A stretch of 64,000 nucleotides of DNA, from the NCBI RefSeq assembly GCF_947495025.1, contig NZ_CANLXG010000001.1:248001-312000 (forward strand), in the 5' to 3' direction. The notes under the pieces were generated by a model. The model was not told the DNA's origin. It did no database searches and worked only from the letters and a program-made list of their open reading frames with translations. The translations under genes were made by a program, and so were the position numbers. Numbering within the stretch: position 1 is the stretch's first letter; each line of letters begins with the position of its first letter. Of this stretch, positions 46,167 to 54,111 are shown piece by piece. The DNA comes from an uncultured Roseobacter sp. GTDB taxonomy: Bacteria; Pseudomonadota; Alphaproteobacteria; Rhodobacterales; Rhodobacteraceae.

Positions 46167-47138
46167 ATGAAATTTTCAAAGAGAGTTTTTCTGGGGCTTG
46201 CCGCCGGCAGCGCACTTGCAACACTGCCCATGTCAGCCTGGGCTGAGGACTGGCAACCCACCCGTCCGGTTGATTTCACGATCATGGCCGGGTCGGGTGG
46301 CGGCGCTGATCAGATCGCGCGGTTCGTGCAATCCGTTGTCGAAGCGAATGATATGACGAACCGGCCGCTGATCCCGACAAACCGTGGCGGCGGATCAGGC
46401 GCCGAAGCGCTGCTGCATCTCAAGGATGCGCGCGACCCCGACCACACGCTCATGGTGACGCTGAATTCGTTCTACACAACCCCGATCCGCCAGGAAGGTC
46501 TGGGTGTCGATATCGAAAAGTTCACACCGATCACTATGATGGGCGTGGATCCCTTTGTGCTCTGGGTTCACAAAGACTCCGGCATCACGACCTTCGAGCA
46601 GTATATCGAAAAGGTTCGTGAAATGGACGGCGAGTTCGTCATGGGCGGTACCGGCACAGGTCAGGAAGATTCCATCGTTATCGCCTATATGTCGGGCGCG
46701 TTCGATCTTGATATCAAGTACATTCCCTATGACGGCGGTGGCGCAGTGGCCAAAGACCTCGCAGGCCAGCAGATTATGGCCACGGTCAACAATCCTGCCG
46801 AAGCCAAGGGCTTTTACGAAGCAGGTGATTTTATCCCGCTTCTGGCCTTTTCAGACGAGCGCATGGATGCCTATCCGGATGTGCCGACACTGAAAGAAAA
46901 AGGACACGATTTTTCCTATTATAACCAGCGGGCCATCGTCGGTGCGCCGGGCATGTCAGACGAAGCTGCAGCCTATTATCGTGACCTGTTCGGAAAGGTC
47001 TATGAGGGCGAAGACTGGCAGACCTATCTTGTTTCAGAAAGCCTGTCTCCGCTGCCGATGGATGAAGCCCAGACGCGCGCATACTGGACAACGCAGGTGG
47101 AAAACCACCGCAAGCTTCTGTCTGAGATCGACGGCTGA
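46167..47138 (+). CDS. Tripartite tricarboxylate transporter binding protein TctC-type
   Basis: A 323-residue periplasmic binding protein of the Bug/TctC family. Signal peptide MKFSKRVFLGLAAGSALATL-PMSAWA with an AGGGAGGAA ribosome site. Typical elements: PVDFTIMAGSGGGADQIARF, NRGGGSGAEALLHLKDA, MGGTGTGQEDSIV and IKYIPYDGGGAVAKDLAGQQ. The TctB and TctA genes follow in order, giving a full carboxylate importer. The substrate is an organic acid of unknown identity. Confidence 0.92.
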   Translation: MKFSKRVFLGLAAGSALATLPMSAWAEDWQPTRPVDFTIMAGSGGGADQIARFVQSVVEANDMTNRPLIPTNRGGGSGAEALLHLKDARDPDHTLMVTLNSFYTTPIRQEGLGVDIEKFTPITMMGVDPFVLWVHKDSGITTFEQYIEKVREMDGEFVMGGTGTGQEDSIVIAYMSGAFDLDIKYIPYDGGGAVAKDLAGQQIMATVNNPAEAKGFYEAGDFIPLLAFSDERMDAYPDVPTLKEKGHDFSYYNQRAIVGAPGMSDEAAAYYRDLFGKVYEGEDWQTYLVSESLSPLPMDEAQTRAYWTTQVENHRKLLSEIDG

Positions 47139-47164
47139 CATACGCAATACGGAAAGGGGCAGAG

Positions 47165-47668
47165 ATGCGCCAAGGTGAGATATCACTCGCAGGGATCCTT
47201 GCCCTTTTTTCCCTGTACCTGATCTGGAAGAGCGCCGAGCTGCCCATCGGATTCATTCGTGGCCAGGGGCCGGGGGGCGGATTCTGGCCCTTCTGGCTTT
47301 CGGTGGGGATGTTGCTGAGCTGCCTCGCCATCGCCTGGAACTGGTGGCGCGGCAACAGTCCGGCATCCGTGTCCGATGAACCACTTATGGATGCCTTCGG
47401 ATGGCGAACCGTCCTTCACGTGGGCGGAGGGGTTGTCGGATTTGTTGCGTTGATATCTGTCGTGTCGATGTACGGGGCCGTTGCACTGTTTCTTGTGTAT
47501 TATCTGCGGTTTCTGGGGCGCCATTCCTGGCTTCTGACGCTGGCAATCGCACTGATACTGCCGATCGGCCTCTTCTTCTTTTTCGAAGGTGCGATGCAGG
47601 TTTCGATGCCTCAGGGCCTGCCGTTCACACAGCCTTTTTTCGATCTGATGTACGACATCATCTACTGA
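47165..47668 (+). CDS. Tripartite tricarboxylate transporter small membrane subunit TctB-type
   Basis: A 167-residue protein with four predicted membrane helices, as expected for TctB. The segment GPGGGFWPFWLSVGMLLSCL is the most conserved family stretch. Starts 26 bp after the tctC-type gene with GGAAAGGGG in front, and is followed by the tctA-type gene after 24 bp. Sequence conservation in this family is low, so the call rests on size, topology and context. Confidence 0.88.
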   Translation: MRQGEISLAGILALFSLYLIWKSAELPIGFIRGQGPGGGFWPFWLSVGMLLSCLAIAWNWWRGNSPASVSDEPLMDAFGWRTVLHVGGGVVGFVALISVVSMYGAVALFLVYYLRFLGRHSWLLTLAIALILPIGLFFFFEGAMQVSMPQGLPFTQPFFDLMYDIIY

Positions 47669-47692
47669 CGCAGTCCGGGGCCGGGGATCATC

Positions 47693-49204
47693 ATGGAAGT
47701 TCTCTCATTTCTTGCCAGTGGCGTCTTAACAGCGCTTGAGCCGATCAATCTCGGATTGATTCTGATCGGTGTGACGGTTGGTCTTTTTATCGGCGCGATG
47801 CCGGGGCTTGGATCAGTGAACGGGGTCGCCATTCTTTTGCCGGTTACGTTTCTGGTGCCACCCGCTTCGGCCATTATTTTTCTCGCGGCTATCTACTATG
47901 GCGCCATGTACGGCGGTGCCATCTCGTCGGTCACGCTGGGCATTCCGGGTGCCTCGACGGCCGTGGCAACTACCTTTGACGGACGTCCCCTGGCACTGCA
48001 GGGGCGGGCCAGCCTGGCGTTGGTGACGGCCGCTCTGGCGTCCTTTGTGGGCGGCACAGTGGCCACCGTGTTTTTCAGCCTCTTCGCACCGCTGCTGGCA
48101 ACAGTCGCGCTGAACTTCGGGCCACCCGAAATCTTCGCCCTCATGCTGCTGGCTTTTGCGACCTTTGTGGGTCTCGGTGGTGATGATATCCCCAAAACGA
48201 TCTTCTCGATCTGTTTTGGTCTGGTTCTGGCGACTGTCGGGTTTGACACGATTTCCGGCGAACCGAGGCTTGTGCTTTTTGACATCCAGGGGTTTATCCG
48301 CGGTATCGGCTTTATCGTGCTGGCCATCGGTGTCTACGGCATCGGAGAGATGCTCTGGACGATTGAGCAGACACGCGGCGACATCACGACAACAAATCCG
48401 CGGATGACGGCAAAGGGGCTCGCCTCGGACGCCAGAGAAGCAGTGCGTCGTGGATGGAAAGGCACCTGGATCGGCTCGGTTCTGGGCTTTTTTGTCGGCG
48501 TTCTGCCAGCCGCCGGGGCCACGCCGGGGTCGTTGATGTCTTACGGTGTTGCAAAGATGATTTCAAAGACACCGGGGGAATACGGACACGGCTCACCTGA
48601 CGGTGTCGCAGCTCCTGAGGCGGCAAACAACTCCGCGTCCACGGGCTCGATGTTGCCGATGCTGACCCTTGGCATTCCCGGTTCCCCGACGACAGCGATC
48701 CTGCTGGGCGGTATGGTGATCTGGGGGCTGACACCGGGACCGCGTCTTTTTATTGACGAAAGTGAATTCGTCTGGGGCCTCATCGGGTCCTTTTATATCT
48801 CGAATCTGGCAGCGGTTTTGATCAACCTTGCGTTTATCCCGCTCTTTGTCTGGATGCTGCGGATGCCCTTCACCATCCTTGCTCCGCTGATCTTTGTGTT
48901 GTCCATCGTGGGTGGTTTTGCAGCGTCGCGCAGCATGCATGATCTCTGGCTGATTGTGATTTTCGGGCTTGGCGCGTTCTTCATGCGCAAGTTCGACTAT
49001 CCCCTGGCCCCTGCGGTTCTGGCGATTGTCCTTGGACCGATTGCTGAACCGACGTTGCGCCAGTCCCTGCTTTTGTCATCCGGCGATCCGATGATTTTCT
49101 TTAACAGGCCGATTGCCGGGCCGATCACGGTGGTCGCGATCATTTTGATCCTGCTGCCGGCACTCAGGCTTTTGCGCCGCAAAAGGTCTGTGGCTTCCGG
49201 CTGA
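47693..49204 (+). CDS. Tripartite tricarboxylate transporter large permease TctA-type
   Basis: A 503-residue integral membrane protein of normal TctA length. Signature blocks are GLFIGAMPGLGSVNGVAILL, YYGAMYGGAISSVTLGIPG, VGVLPAAGATPGSLMSYGVA and the second LTLGIPGSPTTAILLGGMVI. It should couple substrate uptake to a cation gradient together with the two preceding gene products. Confidence 0.94.
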   Translation: MEVLSFLASGVLTALEPINLGLILIGVTVGLFIGAMPGLGSVNGVAILLPVTFLVPPASAIIFLAAIYYGAMYGGAISSVTLGIPGASTAVATTFDGRPLALQGRASLALVTAALASFVGGTVATVFFSLFAPLLATVALNFGPPEIFALMLLAFATFVGLGGDDIPKTIFSICFGLVLATVGFDTISGEPRLVLFDIQGFIRGIGFIVLAIGVYGIGEMLWTIEQTRGDITTTNPRMTAKGLASDAREAVRRGWKGTWIGSVLGFFVGVLPAAGATPGSLMSYGVAKMISKTPGEYGHGSPDGVAAPEAANNSASTGSMLPMLTLGIPGSPTTAILLGGMVIWGLTPGPRLFIDESEFVWGLIGSFYISNLAAVLINLAFIPLFVWMLRMPFTILAPLIFVLSIVGGFAASRSMHDLWLIVIFGLGAFFMRKFDYPLAPAVLAIVLGPIAEPTLRQSLLLSSGDPMIFFNRPIAGPITVVAIILILLPALRLLRRKRSVASG

Positions 49205-49256
49205 AAAACGCTGTTATCTGCCCCACAAAACCACCTAACGAAATGAGAGAGACGCC

Positions 49257-50768
49257 ATGCCAATACTTGAGGACCTAATCCAGCGGCATCCCGAAAGCGC
49301 AGATGCAATTGGTGCACCCGGCCGGGACTGGATGACGTACGGCGATCTGAAAGGCCTGACTGAAGACGTCCGTGCCGCTTTGCGCGGCGCAGGTATTGGT
49401 GCCACAGATCGGGTTGCGATCGTCCTGCCCAACGGCCCGGAAATGGCCGCCGCATTTGTCACGGTGGCGCAATCCGCGACCACGGCTCCGCTGAACCCGG
49501 CATATAAGGAGGAAGAATTCGCATTCTACCTCGAAGATCTCAAAGCCAGCGCGATCATCGTCGAAGCCGGTTATGACGGTCCCGCACGCGTCGCGGCAGA
49601 CCGGTTTGACATGACAGTGATTGAGCTCACGGCGACAGAGCCTGCCGGTAACTTTAAACTGTCTGCCGATGTGACCGGCGACGCCCCGGACACGGCACCA
49701 GCCGCTGATGACGTCGCCCTTATCCTTCACACATCCGGCACCACTTCGCGCCCCAAGATCGTACCGCTGTTGCAGTCCAATATCGCGGCCTCGGCGGAAA
49801 ATATCTGCGCGTCTCTGGCCCTGACGTCGGAGGACTGCTGCCTGAACGTGATGCCACTGTTCCATATCCACGGTCTTATTGCTGCGGTCAGCGCATCACT
49901 TGCTGCCGGCGCCTCAATCAGTTGCGCACCCGGCTTTGACGCGCTGAAATTTTACGGATGGCTCGAAGAGGTGAACCCGACCTGGTACACCGCCGTGCCG
50001 ACGATGCATCAGGCCATTCTGGCGCGTGCCCCGCGCAATACAGAGGTCATCAGGAACGCGCGCCTTCGGTTTCTGCGGTCTTCATCGTCGTCACTTCCCG
50101 GTCCTGTTATGACCCAGCTGGCAGAGACGTTCGGCGCGCCTGTTGTTGAAGCTTACGGCATGACGGAGGCTGCACATCAGATGTGTTGCAACCCGATTGA
50201 GCCGGGCCGCCAGAAACCCGGAGCCGTTGGCCTGCCCGCCGGTCCCGAAGTACGCATCGCGCACGAAGTTGAAAACCGCCTGATTGAAGGTGTCGGGGAA
50301 ATCTCTATTTCCGGCCCAAACGTCACACCGGGGTATGAAGGAAACCCCGAGGCCAACGAAAAGAACTTCTTTGAAGCCGACGGCAGGCGCTGGTTTCGTA
50401 CCGGCGATCAGGGCATGTTTGATGAGGACGGGTTTTTGTCCCTGACGGGCCGGCTGAAGGAAATCATCAATCGGGGCGGCGAAAAAATCAGCCCGCTTGA
50501 GGTTGATGGCGTCCTGTCTGATCATCCGGCTGTTGGCCAGTGTGTGACCTTTGCCGTCCCGCACGCGAAACTCGGGGAAGATGTCGGCGCCGCAGTTGTC
50601 CTCAAAGAAGGTCAGAGCGCCACAGACCGGGACATTCGTGAGTTTGCCGGTGAACGCCTGGCCGCTTTCAAGGTTCCGCGGAAAATCCTCATTCTGGATG
50701 AGATCCCCAAAGGTGCGACGGGCAAACTCCAGCGCATCGGTCTGGCCGAGAAACTGGGTCTTGGCTAA
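49257..50768 (+). CDS. AMP-forming acyl-CoA ligase
   Basis: A 503-residue adenylate-forming enzyme. P-loop-like LHTSGTTSRPK (about 160), YGMTEA (about 300), RTGDQG and the C-terminal catalytic Lys in PKGATGKLQR are all there. N-terminal LNPAYKEEEFAFYLEDLKA and MPLFHIHGL recall oxalyl-CoA synthetase (AAE3/Pcs60) and related 4-coumarate-ligase-like enzymes. It likely activates the acid brought in by the TctCBA system encoded just upstream (52 bp gap). The exact acid, for example oxalate or another small carboxylate, is inference. Confidence 0.88.
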   Translation: MPILEDLIQRHPESADAIGAPGRDWMTYGDLKGLTEDVRAALRGAGIGATDRVAIVLPNGPEMAAAFVTVAQSATTAPLNPAYKEEEFAFYLEDLKASAIIVEAGYDGPARVAADRFDMTVIELTATEPAGNFKLSADVTGDAPDTAPAADDVALILHTSGTTSRPKIVPLLQSNIAASAENICASLALTSEDCCLNVMPLFHIHGLIAAVSASLAAGASISCAPGFDALKFYGWLEEVNPTWYTAVPTMHQAILARAPRNTEVIRNARLRFLRSSSSSLPGPVMTQLAETFGAPVVEAYGMTEAAHQMCCNPIEPGRQKPGAVGLPAGPEVRIAHEVENRLIEGVGEISISGPNVTPGYEGNPEANEKNFFEADGRRWFRTGDQGMFDEDGFLSLTGRLKEIINRGGEKISPLEVDGVLSDHPAVGQCVTFAVPHAKLGEDVGAAVVLKEGQSATDRDIREFAGERLAAFKVPRKILILDEIPKGATGKLQRIGLAEKLGLG

Positions 50769-50778
50769 GGAACGCACC

Positions 50779-51759
50779 ATGAAGATATGTGTTTTCGGGG
50801 CCGGTGCGATAGGAGGCTATATGGGTGCAAAACTTGCACAGGCGGGCGCAGATGTCAGTCTTGTGGCGCGTGGTCCGCACCTCAAAGCGATGCGTGAGCA
50901 CGGGCTGCGTCTGATTGAGGACAGCGGTGAGACGACCGTGAACGTCACCGCCTCTGACGATGCAGCTGACCTGGGCCCGCAGGATTACGTGATTGTCACT
51001 CTGAAAGCCCATTCCGTGCCGCCTGTCGTGCCAAAAATGCAGCCGTTGATCGGGGATCAGACCACTGTTGTCTCTGGCGTGAACGGGGTGCCATGGTGGT
51101 ATTTCCACAGGATCGGGGGGCCTCTTGAAGGCACAAGACTTGAAACCGTCGACCCCGGAAATGCGCAATGGGACGGCTTCGGACCTGACCGGGTGCTGGG
51201 CTGTGTGGTCTACCCGGCAGCAGAGGTGATCGAACCGGGCGTGGTCAAGCACATCGAAGGCAACCGCTTCTCGCTCGGGGAACCGGACGGATCAAAATCC
51301 GACCGCGCGCTGGCCCTTTCCCGTGCATTGTCCGATGCAGGGCTGCGGGCTCCTGTGAGACCAAAGATCCGCGATGAAATCTGGGTAAAGCTCTGGGGGA
51401 ACCTCTCGTTCAATCCGATCTCTGCGCTGACCCATGCGACACTGGACGTTTTGTGCACGGATCCGGGCACGCGCCAGGTGGCACGCAACATGATGATTGA
51501 AGCGCAGACGATAGCCGAAAAACTGGGTGTAAGATTTCCCATCGACGTTGACCGCCGGATCCAGGGCGGCGCTGATGTGGGCGCGCATCGCACTTCCATG
51601 CTGCAGGATCTCGATCAGGGCCGCCCTATGGAGATCGACGCGCTGGTCGGCTCGGTTAAGGAACTTGGCCGTGTAACAGACACGCCTACGCCAACAATTG
51701 ATACGGTCCTGTCGCTGATCGCGCTACGAGGTAAAACCGCCGGGCTTTACGATACCTGA
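50779..51759 (+). CDS. Ketopantoate reductase family protein (ApbA/PanE)
   Basis: A 326-residue NADPH-dependent dehydrogenase. N-terminal CVFGAGAIGGYMGAKLA binds the cofactor; the catalytic Lys region is VTLKAHSVPP and the helical C-terminal domain includes EIWVKLWGNLSFNPISALTH. AAGGAAC precedes the ATG, 10 bp after the ligase stop, so it is in the same operon. The family includes true 2-dehydropantoate 2-reductases and many 2-oxo-acid or 2-hydroxy-acid reductases. The transport and ligase context favours a catabolic role on the imported acid. Confidence 0.88.
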   Translation: MKICVFGAGAIGGYMGAKLAQAGADVSLVARGPHLKAMREHGLRLIEDSGETTVNVTASDDAADLGPQDYVIVTLKAHSVPPVVPKMQPLIGDQTTVVSGVNGVPWWYFHRIGGPLEGTRLETVDPGNAQWDGFGPDRVLGCVVYPAAEVIEPGVVKHIEGNRFSLGEPDGSKSDRALALSRALSDAGLRAPVRPKIRDEIWVKLWGNLSFNPISALTHATLDVLCTDPGTRQVARNMMIEAQTIAEKLGVRFPIDVDRRIQGGADVGAHRTSMLQDLDQGRPMEIDALVGSVKELGRVTDTPTPTIDTVLSLIALRGKTAGLYDT

Positions 51760-52117
51760 AGCGCGGTTGCACCGCGACAGTGCATCGTCCGCGAGCCGTC
51801 CACAGCGTACGGCCCCGGTCGCAACTGAAGCTAACGGCAGAAAAGCCCTGCAGTTTCCAGGTTCACGTGACGCCGGGTGTCGCGGGCGCGGCACGTACCA
51901 GCAAATGGGGTCGCGGTCAAAAACGCGGGATTTACGCCGGAAACCCGTCAGGACCGGCCCTGCAGAAATCAATTATCCCGCGTCACAAAGCTGAAGCCGC
52001 CACGCGGCGCAGCGTGCATCGCGACAGGTGCGGTAACTGCTCTGAACTGACGCTTCTGCCAGCAGGTATCCTGCCCAAGGTCCATACCGGTAGCCTTCAG
52101 GAATACCCGGGGCGTGC
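51760..52117. other. Gene-free gap at the meeting point of two operons
   Basis: About 360 bp between the converging ApbA-type and racemase genes. A short stem (CGCGGT-TGC-ACCGCG, 51762-51776) starts three bases after the ApbA stop, without a T tract. No gene or repeat recognised in the rest. Confidence 0.5.
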
Positions 52118-52855
52118 TCACCAGGGCATATGACCAGAATACGGCTGCCGGGTAACTACGGTATGGGCCATTGTCGCCAGGGTCGTGAGATCAAAAACCG
52201 GCAATCGGAATTCCTGCTGCAGTTTCGACGCATAGGGTGGCAGATCTGTGCATTCCAGTACCAGCGAACGTATATCCGGCGCACGGGCCATCAGTTTACG
52301 GGCGGCGTCAAGGACCTCTGCCTCAATCAGGTCGGTGTCCATTGCGGTACGTTCGTATTTCAGGATCACTTCAGCAAACTCGGCGCTGCCCTCCATCCCC
52401 TGAACAGCAACCGGAATGTCGCCAGCACCGATCGCTTTGAAATGTGTATCGGTCAGGGCAGAGGCATCCGCAGTCAGAATACCGACCGGGGCGGTCGCGC
52501 CTGTCATGTGGAAGGCCAGCGGCACCTGGATCAGGCTGGAGGCGAAGACAGGAATGTTTACGGCGGCGGCGAGTTCGCGCTGGAACAGCGCCAGAAATCC
52601 GCAACTGCCGGTGATCGCACGGACACCTTCACGCTCCAGCTTTCTGGCCCCGGCCAGGAATGGTTCCAGCAGGTCCGGTGTCGGGTTGTTCAGCAGGTCA
52701 GGGACTGTGACCCCGTCAATCATCTCGTAGAGAACAGGGAAGGGCAGGCCGGAAGGGTTCTTGATGTGGCCGGGTGGTTTGGGAAAATAGCTTTCAAGGC
52801 ACAGAACGCCGATGGTTGCGCCGCATATGTTTTGGCCGCCCTGGAAGAGTGTCAT
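52118..52855 (-). CDS. Aspartate/glutamate racemase family protein
   Basis: A 245-residue two-domain racemase-fold protein. The two catalytic-type cysteines are visible in AITGSCGFLALFQ (about residue 84) and LVLECTDLPPY (about 200). The N-terminal region GATIGVLCLESYFPKPPGHI is as in hydantoin racemase and maleate isomerase relatives. Start at 52855; the frame is open 24 codons further. It lies 16 bp after a D-amino-acid-oxidase-type gene, so interconversion of amino acid or hydantoin isomers before oxidation is a sensible guess. Confidence 0.82.
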   Translation of the reverse strand: MTLFQGGQNICGATIGVLCLESYFPKPPGHIKNPSGLPFPVLYEMIDGVTVPDLLNNPTPDLLEPFLAGARKLEREGVRAITGSCGFLALFQRELAAAVNIPVFASSLIQVPLAFHMTGATAPVGILTADASALTDTHFKAIGAGDIPVAVQGMEGSAEFAEVILKYERTAMDTDLIEAEVLDAARKLMARAPDIRSLVLECTDLPPYASKLQQEFRLPVFDLTTLATMAHTVVTRQPYSGHMPW

Positions 52856-52871
52856 GGTGGGTACTTTCTGA

Positions 52872-54110
52872 TCAGAACCTGAGAGGTTCAAATGGGGTGA
52901 GGTCTGTGTTCGGGGCGACACCTGCAACGAGATCAGCGATCAGCTCGCCTGTTTTGGGAGCCATCATCAGCCCGTAATGCGAGTGGCCGAAGGCGGCATA
53001 AAGGCCGGGCTGATTTCTGACAGGCCCAAGTGCCGGGAGGCTGTCGGGGAAAGACGGACGGCGGCCCATCCATGTGGTCATTGCGCTGGTATCGAGATCG
53101 GGCAGCATTGCGTGGGCCTGCCGGGCCAGCAGCTTTTCCTTGCGCGGATCGGCTGGGGCGTCGATGGCGGCGAACTCGGATGAGCCTGCGACCCGGATAC
53201 CCTCAATCATAGAGCTGGCGACGATCTTGGCGTCCACGTCCATGACGGAATTATTGAGCGTAACGCCGGGGTTGGCGAATGCAACGTGGTAGCCACGTTC
53301 AGCGGCGAGCGGCATTCTGATGCCGAGCGGTCTGAGCAGTTCCGCGCTCCAGACGCCTGCGGCGAGGATGAGTTTCCGGGCCCTGATCGCGCCGGTTGTG
53401 GTTGTCAGATGCCAGCTTGTGTCGGTTCTGCGCTCCAGGGCGGTGATCTCGGCGTGCAGGATTTCGGCACCCTGGCTCAGGGCCTTTCCGGCGAGCACTT
53501 CGGCGATCCGGCCGGGCGCGCGCGCTCTGGCCTGACCTTTGATCAGGACGGCCGCTTTGAAGTCGGGGGAGAGGGCGGGTTCTACCTGTCGGATCCGGTC
53601 CTGGCCGATCAGCTCAAGCTCAGCGCCTTTTTCCTGGCGTATCCGGAAGCCGAGGTCACGCAGGCTGGCGCTGTCTGCATTCCGGAACGCATGCACATAC
53701 CAGCTTTCCGCCACGAGGTCTTCATGGCCTGTGCCCTCAAGATGCCGTCGGTACAGCATCACAGAGGGCTGGCAGAGAATTTCCATCGCGTCGGAGGCCG
53801 CGCGTGCGGCGGTCTCGTTGGAATGGGACAGAAACCGCAGGCCCCATGGGATCATTCTGGGCCAGAAGGCTGGTCTGACGGATAAGGGGCCATCTGCGCT
53901 GAACAGCATTCTGGGGATGGATTTCCAGATGCCCGGCATGGCCTGCGGGATGACAGACCAGGGTGAGATGACACCGGCGTTTCCAAAGGAGGCTTCCTGC
54001 CCGGGCGCGCCACGGTCGATCAGCCGGACCTTCACACCACGTTCCTGCAGTGACAAAGCACAGCAGATACCGACGATGCCAGCACCGATGATGGTGACGG
54101 GTTCCTCCAC
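52872..54110 (-). CDS. FAD-dependent D-amino-acid dehydrogenase/oxidase family protein (DadA-like)
   Basis: A 412-residue flavoprotein. The N-terminal dinucleotide fold is VTIIGAGIVGICCALSLQER; the C-terminal motif AFGHSHYGLMMAPKTGELIA matches the DadA/glycine oxidase group, and RKLILAAGVWSAELLRPLG the middle of the FAD domain. It starts with GTG two bases after the TRAP permease stop, so it is translated with the transporter. It probably oxidises the imported amino acid or its derivative to an oxo acid. Substrate stereochemistry is not readable. Confidence 0.88.
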   Translation of the reverse strand: MEEPVTIIGAGIVGICCALSLQERGVKVRLIDRGAPGQEASFGNAGVISPWSVIPQAMPGIWKSIPRMLFSADGPLSVRPAFWPRMIPWGLRFLSHSNETAARAASDAMEILCQPSVMLYRRHLEGTGHEDLVAESWYVHAFRNADSASLRDLGFRIRQEKGAELELIGQDRIRQVEPALSPDFKAAVLIKGQARARAPGRIAEVLAGKALSQGAEILHAEITALERRTDTSWHLTTTTGAIRARKLILAAGVWSAELLRPLGIRMPLAAERGYHVAFANPGVTLNNSVMDVDAKIVASSMIEGIRVAGSSEFAAIDAPADPRKEKLLARQAHAMLPDLDTSAMTTWMGRRPSFPDSLPALGPVRNQPGLYAAFGHSHYGLMMAPKTGELIADLVAGVAPNTDLTPFEPLRF

Positions 54111-54111
54111 C

